Shown piece by piece: positions 27,567-36,808 of a stretch of 64,000 bases of DNA (positions within the stretch are counted from its first letter, which is position 1; each line of letters starts with the position of its first letter). The notes under the pieces were generated by a model. It worked only from the letters and a program-made list of their open reading frames with translations, searched no databases and was not told the origin of the DNA. Source of the stretch: Micromonospora polyrhachis (GTDB lineage: Bacteria; Actinomycetota; Actinomycetes; Mycobacteriales; Micromonosporaceae); NCBI RefSeq assembly GCF_014203835.1, contig NZ_JACHJW010000001.1:620001-684000 (forward strand), given 5' to 3'. The position numbers were made by a program, and so were the translations under genes.

Positions 27567-28979
27567 TCACTTCCGGCACAGCGGTACGTCCGGGACGACC
27601 TCGTTGCGGTTGAGGACGTTGGTCGTCCCGCCGATCCCGCCCTCCGCCTCGATGGGCTTCGCCTCGAACACGCGGAGAAAAATGTTGATCACCTTGACCA
27701 CGACAGTCGGAAGTCGGTATCCCACGCCGTAGTCGGTGAAGAGAGTCAGCGTCGCGCCCCGACACACCGTGATCGGCGCGCCCAGCGCGGAGCCGATCGT
27801 CACCCCGACCGAGGCGGTCAACCCGACGTACAGGCCGGTGCTGAAACCGAACGCGCCGATCCCGACGTGCAACCGCGCCTGATAGGCGAAGAGCAGGCCG
27901 TTGACGCCCACCGAGATGCCGGTGATCGAGTTGGTGAGGCTGTTCTTCACCTGGAAGCCCGTTGGTTTCCAGGCGTCGAACGACCCGTCCTGGTAGCCGA
28001 AGCCGAGCTTCCCGCCGAAGGCGTACCGGGCCTTCGCCTGGATGTTGCCGTTCTTGGCGGAGAACGCCGTCTGGATGGTCAACGACTGGTTCACCGTCGC
28101 CGAGAACGGCACCCCGAGGAACGTGCCCAGTGGGACGGAGAAGTCGACCGGGACCGTGATCCGGCGGTTGATGTTGTGGCCCGCGCCGAGGGCGCTGCCG
28201 CCCTCGACGTCGAGCCGTAGCCCGGTGCCTCCGGTCACCTCGAACTTCGCCGTCCTGATCGAGCCGTTGTCGATGACCAGGTCGAAGGTGCCCGATGGTT
28301 TCTCGAACATCAATTCGAGCGTGCCAACCAGCCGTATGCCGCCACTGTCGTAGGTGAAGTGCAGACCGATGCCGGTCGCACAGCAGGTCGGCGTCACGTT
28401 GAACTGCCCAGCCGGAATCCGGGCCGACTTCGACCGGCCCGGCAACCGACCACCACCACTGCCCCCGGTCCCCGGCCCACTCTCCTCGGTTTCCGCCCAG
28501 AACGGCTCGCCGGCCGGGTTGGCGACCATCCGGTCGAAGGCGATGGGCCGGTCGCTGGTGAACCGGCCGTCCCGGATCACCTCCGTGATGGCCACCGGCC
28601 CGATGGTCACCGCCAGGTCGTCGCCGTCGGGGCGTACGTCCAACACCCGCCCCACGCCGCGCCCGGTGATGAACATGACCTTGCCCCGGGCGAGGGTGTC
28701 GGCCCCTTCGGCGCGCGGATCGATGCGCCAGGTCAGCCCGTCGGCGGTCACCGACCGCACCGACCGGCTACCGCCACCGACGAGCACCACGTCCGGTTGG
28801 TACGTCACGTCCCGGTGCGGTCGCGGGGCCGGGCCATACCGGGTGTCGGCCTCCTCGGCCACGTCGTGGGACCGCCCATCGGCGGAGCGCCCGCCGACGC
28901 AGGCCGTCGCACCACCCAGGACGGCGGCGGCGGTCACCACCGCCAGGAGCCCACGGCAGATCGGGTTTCGGGGTCGCAT
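27567..28979 (-). CDS. Secreted/lipoprotein beta-rich protein of unknown function
   Basis: 470 aa from ATG 28979 (GAGGTG upstream). The signal peptide ends in a lipobox-like GATAC. The middle and C-terminal parts are Gly/Val/Ile-rich with many short strands (residues 200-440), suggesting a large beta-fold; a Gly/Ser linker lies near 165-185. No family recognised. Last gene of a minus-strand run of exported proteins that starts downstream of the LAL regulator. Confidence 0.75.
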   Translation of the reverse strand: MRPRNPICRGLLAVVTAAAVLGGATACVGGRSADGRSHDVAEEADTRYGPAPRPHRDVTYQPDVVLVGGGSRSVRSVTADGLTWRIDPRAEGADTLARGKVMFITGRGVGRVLDVRPDGDDLAVTIGPVAITEVIRDGRFTSDRPIAFDRMVANPAGEPFWAETEESGPGTGGSGGGRLPGRSKSARIPAGQFNVTPTCCATGIGLHFTYDSGGIRLVGTLELMFEKPSGTFDLVIDNGSIRTAKFEVTGGTGLRLDVEGGSALGAGHNINRRITVPVDFSVPLGTFLGVPFSATVNQSLTIQTAFSAKNGNIQAKARYAFGGKLGFGYQDGSFDAWKPTGFQVKNSLTNSITGISVGVNGLLFAYQARLHVGIGAFGFSTGLYVGLTASVGVTIGSALGAPITVCRGATLTLFTDYGVGYRLPTVVVKVINIFLRVFEAKPIEAEGGIGGTTNVLNRNEVVPDVPLCRK

Positions 28980-29021
28980 CAGCACACCTCGTGGACCGGA
29001 GCGGGAATGGTCAGTACGTGC

Positions 29022-29570
29022 TCAGAACCGGGTGGCGACCGTGCGGGCCAGATCCTCCAGGGGTTTGCGGTTCTCCGCCGGATCGTTGAGCCGGACGAGG
29101 CGGATCGACACCCACTGGCCGGACTTGTTCACCCACACCGCTTCGAAACTGACGTACGCCTCGTCGCCGACCCCGGCCAGCGGACGCAGTTCGTGCCCGA
29201 GTTCCCGTTCGATGTCGAGAAACTTCTTGGCCCCGTCACCGACGAACACCTCCACCTGCGCGGTCGGCCCGGTGACCGGCCCGGTGTAGGTGCACGTCTC
29301 CCGAACCGGCACCGTGTCCTCCAGCCGGGTGCCCGCCAGCCGCTCCGCCTCCGACCTGGACACCAGCGAGCACGGGTCGATCGTGGGCCGCGACGGCGGT
29401 GCGCTGGGCTCACCGTCCGTAGCCGCCGCAGCGGTGGTGACCGCCGGCTCCGGTAGGGCACCGGACGATGGCGGTGCACTGTCAGGTCGGCCACAGCCCA
29501 GTAGCCCGACGACCACCAGCGCGGTCAGGCCGATCAACGGCACCGCCGGGCGGATGTGGATCCGTCTCAT
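29022..29570 (-). CDS. DUF3558-family lipoprotein
   Basis: 182 aa from ATG 29570 (AAAGGA upstream). Lipobox VVGLLGC, Ala/Pro-rich linker to about 60, then the DUF3558 pattern DPCSLVSRSEAERLAG, ETCTYTG and a C-terminal ALEDLARTVATRF-like helix. DUF3558 lipoproteins are common in actinomycetes, bind at the cell surface and have no proven function. A second lipoprotein of similar design follows in the same orientation upstream. Confidence 0.82.
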   Translation of the reverse strand: MRRIHIRPAVPLIGLTALVVVGLLGCGRPDSAPPSSGALPEPAVTTAAAATDGEPSAPPSRPTIDPCSLVSRSEAERLAGTRLEDTVPVRETCTYTGPVTGPTAQVEVFVGDGAKKFLDIERELGHELRPLAGVGDEAYVSFEAVWVNKSGQWVSIRLVRLNDPAENRKPLEDLARTVATRF

Positions 29571-29602
29571 CACAGAGGTCCTTTCCGAAAGACGCGGGGC
29601 GA

Positions 29603-30133
29603 TCAGACCCGGCTGCGGATCAGGCCGATCAGCCGGATCGCGGTGGGACGGTCGGATTCGCTGGTAACGCTGGTGACCACCTGGATCTGGCAGGCCCGGT
29701 CGCCCACCACGAACTCCGCGACGTTGCCCGAACCGAACCGGATTCCGTCCGGGCCCGGCTCGGTCGGGCCGAAGTCGGACTGGGCCGGCAGGTTACCGCC
29801 GACGGCGGTCCCGGTCCGCCCGATACTCACGGTGATCGAGTGATAGGTCTCCGGGTTCTCCCAGGTGCAGACGCTCTCCCCGACCCCGTCACCGGGCCCA
29901 CCCCCGCCGTTGGGCCCGATGACCGGACCGACCTCGGCTGTGGTGAGCAGGGTGCACGCGTCCACCTTCGGCCCGCTCGTCGACGCGGCCGGACCGGTCG
30001 CGCCCGCCGGGCCCGGTGCGCCGGCACCGTCCGACGTCGGCGCACCGCCCGACGTCGGCGTACAGGCTGCTGCAGCGGCCAGCAGCAGGGCCGCCGTCAC
30101 CATCGTCTTCATCAGGTACGAACTGTCAGCCAT
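29603..30133 (-). CDS. DUF3558-like lipoprotein
   Basis: 176 aa. Signal peptide with lipobox AAAAAC, Gly/Ala/Pro linker, then DACTLLTTAEVGPVIG and ESVCTWENP, the paired-cysteine layout of DUF3558 proteins, and a C-terminal RLIGLIRSRV. ATG 30133 overlaps the stop of the 93-aa gene; M8 could also serve as start. A paralogue of the next gene downstream. Confidence 0.8.
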   Translation of the reverse strand: MADSSYLMKTMVTAALLLAAAAACTPTSGGAPTSDGAGAPGPAGATGPAASTSGPKVDACTLLTTAEVGPVIGPNGGGGPGDGVGESVCTWENPETYHSITVSIGRTGTAVGGNLPAQSDFGPTEPGPDGIRFGSGNVAEFVVGDRACQIQVVTSVTSESDRPTAIRLIGLIRSRV

Positions 30134-30407
30134 CTCCCGCCTCCGATGCCGCTACACGGTCCGCGTCGTATGGGGCAACCCACGCCGCCGGGCTGAGCCG
30201 ATCGACTCGCCAGCCCACCGCGACCGCCACCGCCGCCACGGTCTCCTGATCAGGGCCCTCCACCAGCGCCAGCACGACGTCGTCGGCGGGCAGGCGCACC
30301 GCACAGACCAGTCGGGTTTCCGCCGTGGTCAGCAACGACACCGGTACGGGCGGGCTCTCACCACCCGCGCCGTCGTAACGCTCCACCGCGAACAATCGAC
30401 GGGTCAT
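30126..30407 (-). CDS. Small alpha/beta protein (DUF4242-like?)
   Basis: 93 aa, soluble. Two half-repeats of beta-strand then helix, and a PDQETVAAVAVAVGWRVDRLSPA segment that resembles DUF4242 (SCO4226-type nickel-binding) proteins, but the metal residues are not clear. It lies 46 bp after the LAL regulator stop and overlaps the lipoprotein gene, so the three are probably co-transcribed. Confidence 0.6.
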   Translation of the reverse strand: MTRRLFAVERYDGAGGESPPVPVSLLTTAETRLVCAVRLPADDVVLALVEGPDQETVAAVAVAVGWRVDRLSPAAWVAPYDADRVAASEAGDG

Positions 30408-30453
30408 GTCCCGAAACTAGGGTCGGCCGCCCGTCGAGGAATCGGGTGTTTCC

Positions 30454-33252
30454 CTATCCGTCGTCCTCGGGCAGGTTCGCCATCGCCGCCCCCAGCTCCG
30501 CACGGCTGGAAATGCCCAGCTTGCGATAGATCCGGGCCAGGTTGGCCTCGACGGTCTTCGGGCTGACGAACAGCGTGTCGGCGATGACCCGGTTGGTACG
30601 CCCCTGTGCCGCGAGCCGGGCGACCCGGGCCTCGGTGGCGGTCAGCTCCAGCGGCGCCGAGGGTCGCCCACCGAGCCGGGCCAGTTCGGACCGGGCCCGG
30701 TTCTCAAACGCCGCCGCACCGAGAGCGGCGAACTCGGCGATGGCGTCGTCGAGCACCTGGCGGGCCTGCCTCCTGCGCCGGGCCCGCCGGTGGGCCATCC
30801 CGGCCACCAACAGGCAACGGGCCCGATCCAGGGGCAGCACGTCCGCTGGCACCCCGGCCCGCGCCGTCGCCAGGTCGTCGAGCGCCTCGGTCGGGTCGGC
30901 CCCGGTCGCGCTGGCCAGCAGCACCCGGCTGCGGGCAAGACCGAGCATGGTCCATGGCCTGGGCAGCCGGGCATGACGTTCGGCGAGTCGGTCCAGTACC
31001 GCTCCGGCCGTGTCCAGGGCACCGGCAGCAATACACGCCTCCACCCAGTCCGGCTCGAACCGCTGTGTCAGTGCCTCCACCAGACCGAGCGTGTCCATCG
31101 TGGCCGCCAGGTCGCCGTAGATCCGGGCGGCGTCAGCCGTCCGCCCCGCCGACAGCGCGACGAACCCGGCCAACTGCTGGTGGATCCGTCGACACCAGGC
31201 GTCACCGAGCCGGTCCGCGCGGCGCAGCCCCGCTTCGGCGACCGACGCCGCTTCGACCAGTCGCCCCCGATGGGCGTCGAGAAGCCCCGCCAGCCACATC
31301 TCGCCGATCAGGCCGGTGCCCAACTGCTCGCCGAGTTCGTGTGCCGCGCTGATGTGTCTCCCGGCGGCATCCCACCGACCCGCCAGCAACTCGGTCTCGC
31401 CGAGGTGTAGCAGCAGCTCATGCTGAGATGGCTCGTCGCCCCGTACGGTCGCACCGGCCAGCATCCGATGCAGCCGGTCGCGGGCCCGGGTGTGCTCGTC
31501 GATCCCCTTCCACCAGATCGCCGGCACCGTGCCAGCCAGCCAGGAGGGCTCCTCCCCCTCCAGTTCCAGCGCCCGATCCAGCAGCGAGGTACGGGCCGGT
31601 CGACCGGCGCGTACCTCGTTGAACAGCAGCAACAGCAGCGCGTCGGCGAGCAGCGCACGATGGTCGTCCCGATCCGAGAGCAGTGCCACGGCCACCTCGG
31701 CGTGCCGTCGGGCCGGTTCCGGGACGTCCCAGAAGAGACTCAGGTGGGCATGGATCCGGCCGGCCAACGCCGTGCCTTCCCGGGCTGATGCCAACCCGCG
31801 TCGAGCCGCCGAAACCGCTGTCCGCGCGTCGTCCGTGCACCACGCCACCGCCGCGCGTAGCAGCAGCGCCTCGGCCCTCAGATCACCGGTCGTGTCACTG
31901 GCCACCGCCTCGGCCGCGGTTCCGGCCGCGAGGTAGTCGCCGCTGTCGAACCGGCACCGAACCGCCGCCAACCTTCGCCATCCCCGGTCCCCGGCCGCTT
32001 CCGTCGGGGTCAGTTCGGCCGCTCGTTCGTACAACTCGGCGGCGAGTTCCGGGGCACCGCGGGTCCGTTGCCGGCCAGCCGCCTCCGCCAACTCCCGAGC
32101 GACACCCGCCTCCGGCTCCATCGTGCACCGGGCCAGGTGTCGGGCGCGCTCGTCCGGGTCGGTGACGACATCGGCCAGCCCACGGTGCAGTCGACGGCGT
32201 ATTCCGGGCGGGATCCCGGCCCGGACCGCCGCCGGGTAGACGGGATGGGTGAACTCCACCACCGTGGGCGTCACCACCAGCAGGCCAGCCTCCTCGGCCG
32301 AGTCGAACGCGGCGAGGTCCACTCCGGCCGCACCCAGGTCCCGAACGCTCGGTACGGCCAGCAACGCCGCCAGCCGGACGGCGTCCCGGCTCGCCGTGGG
32401 CAGCGCCGCCAAGGCGTCGGCGAGCAACTGCTGCATCGACGACGCGACCGGCAGGTCCTCCCCCGGCGACGGCAGTTTCGGCAGTCGGAGCATGGCCCGT
32501 CCCAACTCGATCGCCAGCAGCGGATTGCCGCCGGAGTGCTGGGCGATCCGGGCCAACAGTGGTCGGCTCAACGTCGTACCGAGTCGGGCTCGCAGCACAT
32601 GGTGCAACGCGCCGACGCCCAGCGGCGACAGGTTGATCCGGGCCAGTCGACCGCCGGCCGGCGCCTGGTCGAGGCCGAGTGGCACCGCCGGTGGTTCGCC
32701 TCCGGTCGTACGACAGATCACCAGCGTCGCGATCTGCGGCACCACCCGGCGCAACGCGAACCGGAGCGCACGTTCGCTCGCCGGATCCAGCCAGGGCGCG
32801 TCGTCCACCGCGACCAGGACCCGGGGGTACGTCGTGTCGGCCACCGCCGCGTCCAGCAGTGCGCGGACGGCCGCCCCGATCGCCCGGTCATCGACCACCT
32901 CGGCGGCGTCCGAGTCGAGCAACGCCACCTCGGCCGCCAGCCGCTGTGGCCGGGGCAGTTCGCTGATCCGGCCGGTCAGTGGCCGCAGCAGGTCGGCGAG
33001 CGCCACGAACGGCAGCGCGGTCTCGGACTCGGTGGGCGCGCAGGCGAGCACAAGCCAACCCGCCCGGACGGCGTCGGCCACCAACGCCCGCCACACCGCT
33101 GTCTTGCCGATCCCTGGTGGACCGTCGACGAGCACCGGTACGGGCTCGGAGAGTGCCTGCCACACCTGGGCGACCACGGAATCACGGCCGGCAATCGCGC
33201 CGTCCACGTGGGTAATCGTGGCATGACGCTGGGGTAGCGTCGAGTCGGGCAT
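30454..33252 (-). CDS. LAL-type (large ATP-binding LuxR) regulator
   Basis: 932 aa from ATG 33252; the frame runs on upstream but that part is Arg/Gly-rich and antisense-like. Walker A DGPPGIGKTAVW near 40-50, Walker B VLVAVDDAPWLD near 140, a central TPR-like helical region, and a C-terminal LuxR helix-turn-helix (LTATEARVARLAAQGRTNRVIADTL, SPKTVEANLARIYRKLG) at about 865-925. This is the MalT/LAL family, often pathway-specific activators. The downstream lipoprotein genes are candidate targets. Confidence 0.9.
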   Translation of the reverse strand: MPDSTLPQRHATITHVDGAIAGRDSVVAQVWQALSEPVPVLVDGPPGIGKTAVWRALVADAVRAGWLVLACAPTESETALPFVALADLLRPLTGRISELPRPQRLAAEVALLDSDAAEVVDDRAIGAAVRALLDAAVADTTYPRVLVAVDDAPWLDPASERALRFALRRVVPQIATLVICRTTGGEPPAVPLGLDQAPAGGRLARINLSPLGVGALHHVLRARLGTTLSRPLLARIAQHSGGNPLLAIELGRAMLRLPKLPSPGEDLPVASSMQQLLADALAALPTASRDAVRLAALLAVPSVRDLGAAGVDLAAFDSAEEAGLLVVTPTVVEFTHPVYPAAVRAGIPPGIRRRLHRGLADVVTDPDERARHLARCTMEPEAGVARELAEAAGRQRTRGAPELAAELYERAAELTPTEAAGDRGWRRLAAVRCRFDSGDYLAAGTAAEAVASDTTGDLRAEALLLRAAVAWCTDDARTAVSAARRGLASAREGTALAGRIHAHLSLFWDVPEPARRHAEVAVALLSDRDDHRALLADALLLLLFNEVRAGRPARTSLLDRALELEGEEPSWLAGTVPAIWWKGIDEHTRARDRLHRMLAGATVRGDEPSQHELLLHLGETELLAGRWDAAGRHISAAHELGEQLGTGLIGEMWLAGLLDAHRGRLVEAASVAEAGLRRADRLGDAWCRRIHQQLAGFVALSAGRTADAARIYGDLAATMDTLGLVEALTQRFEPDWVEACIAAGALDTAGAVLDRLAERHARLPRPWTMLGLARSRVLLASATGADPTEALDDLATARAGVPADVLPLDRARCLLVAGMAHRRARRRRQARQVLDDAIAEFAALGAAAFENRARSELARLGGRPSAPLELTATEARVARLAAQGRTNRVIADTLFVSPKTVEANLARIYRKLGISSRAELGAAMANLPEDDG

Positions 33253-33341
33253 TCGGGCAGGCAACCGGCCCCGACCGGGCCGTCGAGCACCAGCCGGCGG
33301 GGGCGGATCGGCGTGGCTGGCCGTCGCGTTCGGCCCCGGGG

Positions 33342-34127
33342 TCACCGTGTCGCCGGGCCGGACCCGGCCGACCGGGCCGCGCCGTTCGGGCTCACCCCGT
33401 CGACATCGCTCGCGCCCCCGACACCGTTCGGGCTCACCCCGTCGACGTCCCTCGCGCCGCTCGACTGATGACGGCGGCCCATACTGGTCCAGATGCGAGC
33501 GGTGGCTGCTGCCCGCCGATAGCTGATGTACCAGAGGTGGGCCAGCATCACGAGGGACAGCACGACGACCCCGCTGGTCGCCGCGAGCCAGGTCGCCGCC
33601 CCCACGTGTCGTGCCGCGATGCCGGCCCCCAACCCGACCAGGGCGCTGTCGACCAGGCTGACCGTGCCGGCCAGACCGATCACGTCCCGGGTCCACCGCC
33701 CACCGGGCGGCCGACCCTGGTAGACACCGGGATCGTCGAGGGTCGGCAGGATCAGGTACGGCCCGACCGACGGTGCCCGCCGGACCAGATAGGTACGGAC
33801 CGAATCGACCGCCACGCCGTAGAGGTTGGCCCGGTTGGTGAACTCCACCTGCCGTACGAAGACGGTCAGTCCCAGGAGCAACACGAGTGCGCCGAGGCCG
33901 ATCACCGCGCTGGTGTTGGCCGTGCCCGAACCGCCACCGGTGAGGAGGCCGCCGGAGACGGCGGTCGCCGCCGAGGCCACCACCAGGAAGAAGTTGAACC
34001 GGGCGGTCGCCTGTTCGGTGTTGGCCCGAAGCGCGTCGCGTAGGTGCTCGTACTCGGCCAGCGCCACGGTCAGTGCGACATCCGACTCTGCCGCCACGGT
34101 CAGTGCGACATCCGGCTCAGCCGCCAC
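33342..34127 (-). CDS. Four-helix membrane protein with internal sequence duplications
   Basis: 261 aa from GTG 34127, which has GGGGAGGGG upstream. The cytosolic helical N-terminus ends in EHLRDALRANTEQATARFNF, then two membrane helices (about 45-65, 75-95), a soluble middle, and two more (about 150-195). Both ends are locally duplicated: DVALTV occurs twice near residue 5-20 and DVDGVSPNG twice near the C-terminus, each from a tandem DNA repeat. No family assigned. Upstream of the LAL gene, same strand. Confidence 0.7.
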   Translation of the reverse strand: MAAEPDVALTVAAESDVALTVALAEYEHLRDALRANTEQATARFNFFLVVASAATAVSGGLLTGGGSGTANTSAVIGLGALVLLLGLTVFVRQVEFTNRANLYGVAVDSVRTYLVRRAPSVGPYLILPTLDDPGVYQGRPPGGRWTRDVIGLAGTVSLVDSALVGLGAGIAARHVGAATWLAATSGVVVLSLVMLAHLWYISYRRAAATARIWTSMGRRHQSSGARDVDGVSPNGVGGASDVDGVSPNGAARSAGSGPATR

Positions 34128-34698
34128 GGCCCCTCCCCGCTCTCGCCAGTCGCCGCGAGCGTAGTGACCTCGTGCCACCGTGCCGTCGCCTGTCGGGAAC
34201 GACGGGCGAGGGCGGTCTCTCGCCGCTGCCCCGCCTCGTCTGCCTGCCACTCGGGAAAGCATCCACCCGGGCGGAACGGGGCAAGAATCATAAACCCGAC
34301 AAAAGCGTCAAATATTGTTATTCCACCCATGGTCGATCGCGATAGCCGCCGTAGGGGCCCCGACGGCGCGCACCATCCACCACCGGCTCGGCTCCGGATG
34401 GTTCCGGAGCGAGATCGCAACGCATTTCAATGCTCCGCGCGGGCCACCTGGGAATCCGGCACGTACGGGCACCGTTGAACAGACAGGTGTCGACCAGGAC
34501 CAGCGGCAACGTCACCGAGCAGACCGCCGGGTCCAGCAAGCGGTTTCGGCAGCATGATCGGAACACGCCGATGAATTGCGAGGTCGATGACGTGGTGTCC
34601 GACCCGCCGACTACGCTCGCCGAAGCGTCCCGTCGGTCGTTTCATGACAGATCCGCCGGAGTCGCACCGTACCGGCCAAGACGTGGGAGTACGACCAG
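34128..34698. other. Non-coding gap upstream of parE
   Basis: 571 bp between the divergent membrane-protein and parE starts. Open frames here are short with no ribosome site and no recognisable product. The only feature is an AT-rich island at about 34285-34325 (CGTCAAATATTGTTATTCC) that could hold promoter elements for either side. I see no RNA gene. Confidence 0.5.
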
Positions 34699-36759
34699 GT
34701 GACTGCACAGCCCGAGACCCTGTACGGGGCCGACGACCTCACCCATCTGGAGGGTCTCGACGCCGTCCGGAAACGACCCGGCATGTACATCGGGTCCACC
34801 GACAGTCGGGGCATCAACCACCTCGTCAACGAGATCCTGGACAACGCCACCGACGAGGGGGTGGCCGGGCACGCCTCCCGGGTCGAGGTCACCCTGCACG
34901 CCGACGGTTCGGTGCAGGTGGACGACGACGGACGGGGTATCCCCACCGACGTCAACGCCAAGTCCGGGCTTTCAGGGGTCGAGCTGGTCCTGACCCGGCT
35001 GCACGCCGGCGGCAAGTTCGGCGGCTCCGGCTACAAGACCTCCGGTGGCCTGCACGGCGTGGGTGCCTCCGCCGTCAACGCCCTCTCCCGGCGGTTCGAC
35101 GTCACCGTCCGGCGAGACGGAAAGATCTACCAGATGTCCTTCCGGCACGGCGTGCCGGGCGTGTTCGACGGACCTGAGCCGGACGCCGCCTTCACGCCCG
35201 AGTCCGGACTCCGGGTCGTCGGGAAGACCGGGCGGGGTCAGGCGACCGGCACCTCGATCCGCTACTGGTACGACGCCCGCTACTTCGAGACCGGTGCCGC
35301 GCTGGACGTCGAGTCGGTCCGCGCGAAGCTACGCAACACCGCGTTCCTGGTCCCCGGGGTCAGCTACCGGCTCACCGACGGCAGCTCGGGCGAGCCGGCC
35401 GAGCCGGAGGTATTCCACTTCCCCAACGGGCTGACCGACATGGTGGACTTCCTGGCCCCGTCCGGGGAGAAGTCCGTCAGTGGCACCCTGCTGGTCACCG
35501 GTGAGGGCACCTACAAGGAGAACGCCGCCGACGCCAACGGCGTCATGCAGGCCAACGTGGTCCGCCGCGCCGAGGTGGAGATCGCCTTCCGGTGGGGCAC
35601 CGGCTACGAGCGCACCGTCGAGTGCTTCACCAACACCGTCCGCAACGCACACGGCGGCACCCATCGGCGCGGGTTCGAGCGGGCCGCCGTACGGGCCCTG
35701 ACCGAGGCGATCAAGAACACCCGTGGGCTGCTCAAGCCCAAGGACGAGCCGCCGACGCTGGAGGACGTCCTGGAGGGGATGAGCGTGGTGATCCACGTAC
35801 GGATCCCGGAGCCGCAGTTCACCTCGCAGACCAAGGACGAGCTTTCCACCGCCGGCATCACCAAGGTCGTGCAGAACCTGGTCGAGCAGCACCTCAAGGC
35901 GTGGCTGGACGACCGGCGCACCAAAGCCGAGGCCCGTACCGTCCTTCAGAAGATCGTTGACGCCGCCAAGGTGCGGCTGACCCAGAAGCAGCAGAAGGAC
36001 GCCGCCCGGCGCAAGACCGCCCTGGAGGGCGCGTCGATGCCGGCGAAACTGGTGGACTGCCGCGCCACGGGCATCGATCGCAGCGAATTATTTATCGTCG
36101 AGGGCGACAGCGCCCTGGGCTCGGCCCGCATGGCGCGGGTCTCGGAATACCAGGCGTTGCTGCCGATCCGGGGCAAGATCCTCAACGTGCAGAAGGCCAG
36201 CATCCAGCAGGTCCTGGACAACGCCGAGTGCGCGGCGATCGTGCAGGTGATCGGTGCGGGGTCGGGGCGTACCTTCGACCTGTCGGCGATGCGGTACGGC
36301 CGCATCCTGATCATGGCGGACGCCGACGTGGACGGGGCGCACATCCGTACCCTGCTGATCACCCTGTTCGCCAAGTACCTGCGTCCGGTGATCGAGTCGG
36401 GCCGGCTGTACGCGGCCATGCCCCCGCTCCACAAGATCACGACCAGGGGACGCAACGCGCAGACCATCTACACCTACACCCAGGCCGAGATGGTCAGCAC
36501 GGTCGCCCGCCTGGAGCGCTCCGGCAAGCAGATCGTGACGCCGATCCCCCGGTTCAAGGGCCTCGGTGAGATGAACGCCGACGAGTTGTGGGAGACCACG
36601 ATGAACCCGGCCACCCGGGCCGTGCGGCGGATCACCATGGCCGACGTCGAGGCGGCGGAGCAGGTCCTCGAACTACTCATGGGCGAGAAGGTCGAACCCC
36701 GCAAGAACTGGCTGATCGAGTCGGCCGGCCGGGTCGACCAGGAAGCCCTCGACGCCTGA
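34699..36759 (+). CDS. parE: DNA topoisomerase IV subunit B (ParE)
   Basis: 686 aa from GTG 34699. GHKL ATPase domain: EILDNATDEG, DDGRGIP, GGKFGGSGYKTSGGLHGVGASAVNALS; transducer domain to about 400; TOPRIM domain with EGDSALGSA and DADVDGAH; PRFKGLGEM near the C-terminus. Binds and hydrolyses ATP and drives strand passage with ParC. It sits beside the parC gene and away from the dnaA-gyrBA region, as in other actinomycetes, hence ParE rather than GyrB. Confidence 0.93.
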   Translation: MTAQPETLYGADDLTHLEGLDAVRKRPGMYIGSTDSRGINHLVNEILDNATDEGVAGHASRVEVTLHADGSVQVDDDGRGIPTDVNAKSGLSGVELVLTRLHAGGKFGGSGYKTSGGLHGVGASAVNALSRRFDVTVRRDGKIYQMSFRHGVPGVFDGPEPDAAFTPESGLRVVGKTGRGQATGTSIRYWYDARYFETGAALDVESVRAKLRNTAFLVPGVSYRLTDGSSGEPAEPEVFHFPNGLTDMVDFLAPSGEKSVSGTLLVTGEGTYKENAADANGVMQANVVRRAEVEIAFRWGTGYERTVECFTNTVRNAHGGTHRRGFERAAVRALTEAIKNTRGLLKPKDEPPTLEDVLEGMSVVIHVRIPEPQFTSQTKDELSTAGITKVVQNLVEQHLKAWLDDRRTKAEARTVLQKIVDAAKVRLTQKQQKDAARRKTALEGASMPAKLVDCRATGIDRSELFIVEGDSALGSARMARVSEYQALLPIRGKILNVQKASIQQVLDNAECAAIVQVIGAGSGRTFDLSAMRYGRILIMADADVDGAHIRTLLITLFAKYLRPVIESGRLYAAMPPLHKITTRGRNAQTIYTYTQAEMVSTVARLERSGKQIVTPIPRFKGLGEMNADELWETTMNPATRAVRRITMADVEAAEQVLELLMGEKVEPRKNWLIESAGRVDQEALDA

Positions 36760-36808
36760 TGAGCATTCCTCCCGCATCTCCCGCTCCCGTCGCAGAAAGC
36801 GTTGATTG

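Noticed and set aside
33253-33696. N-terminal extension of the LAL regulator
   Set aside because: Arg/Gly-rich translation overlapping the membrane-protein gene; typical of a high-GC shadow frame.
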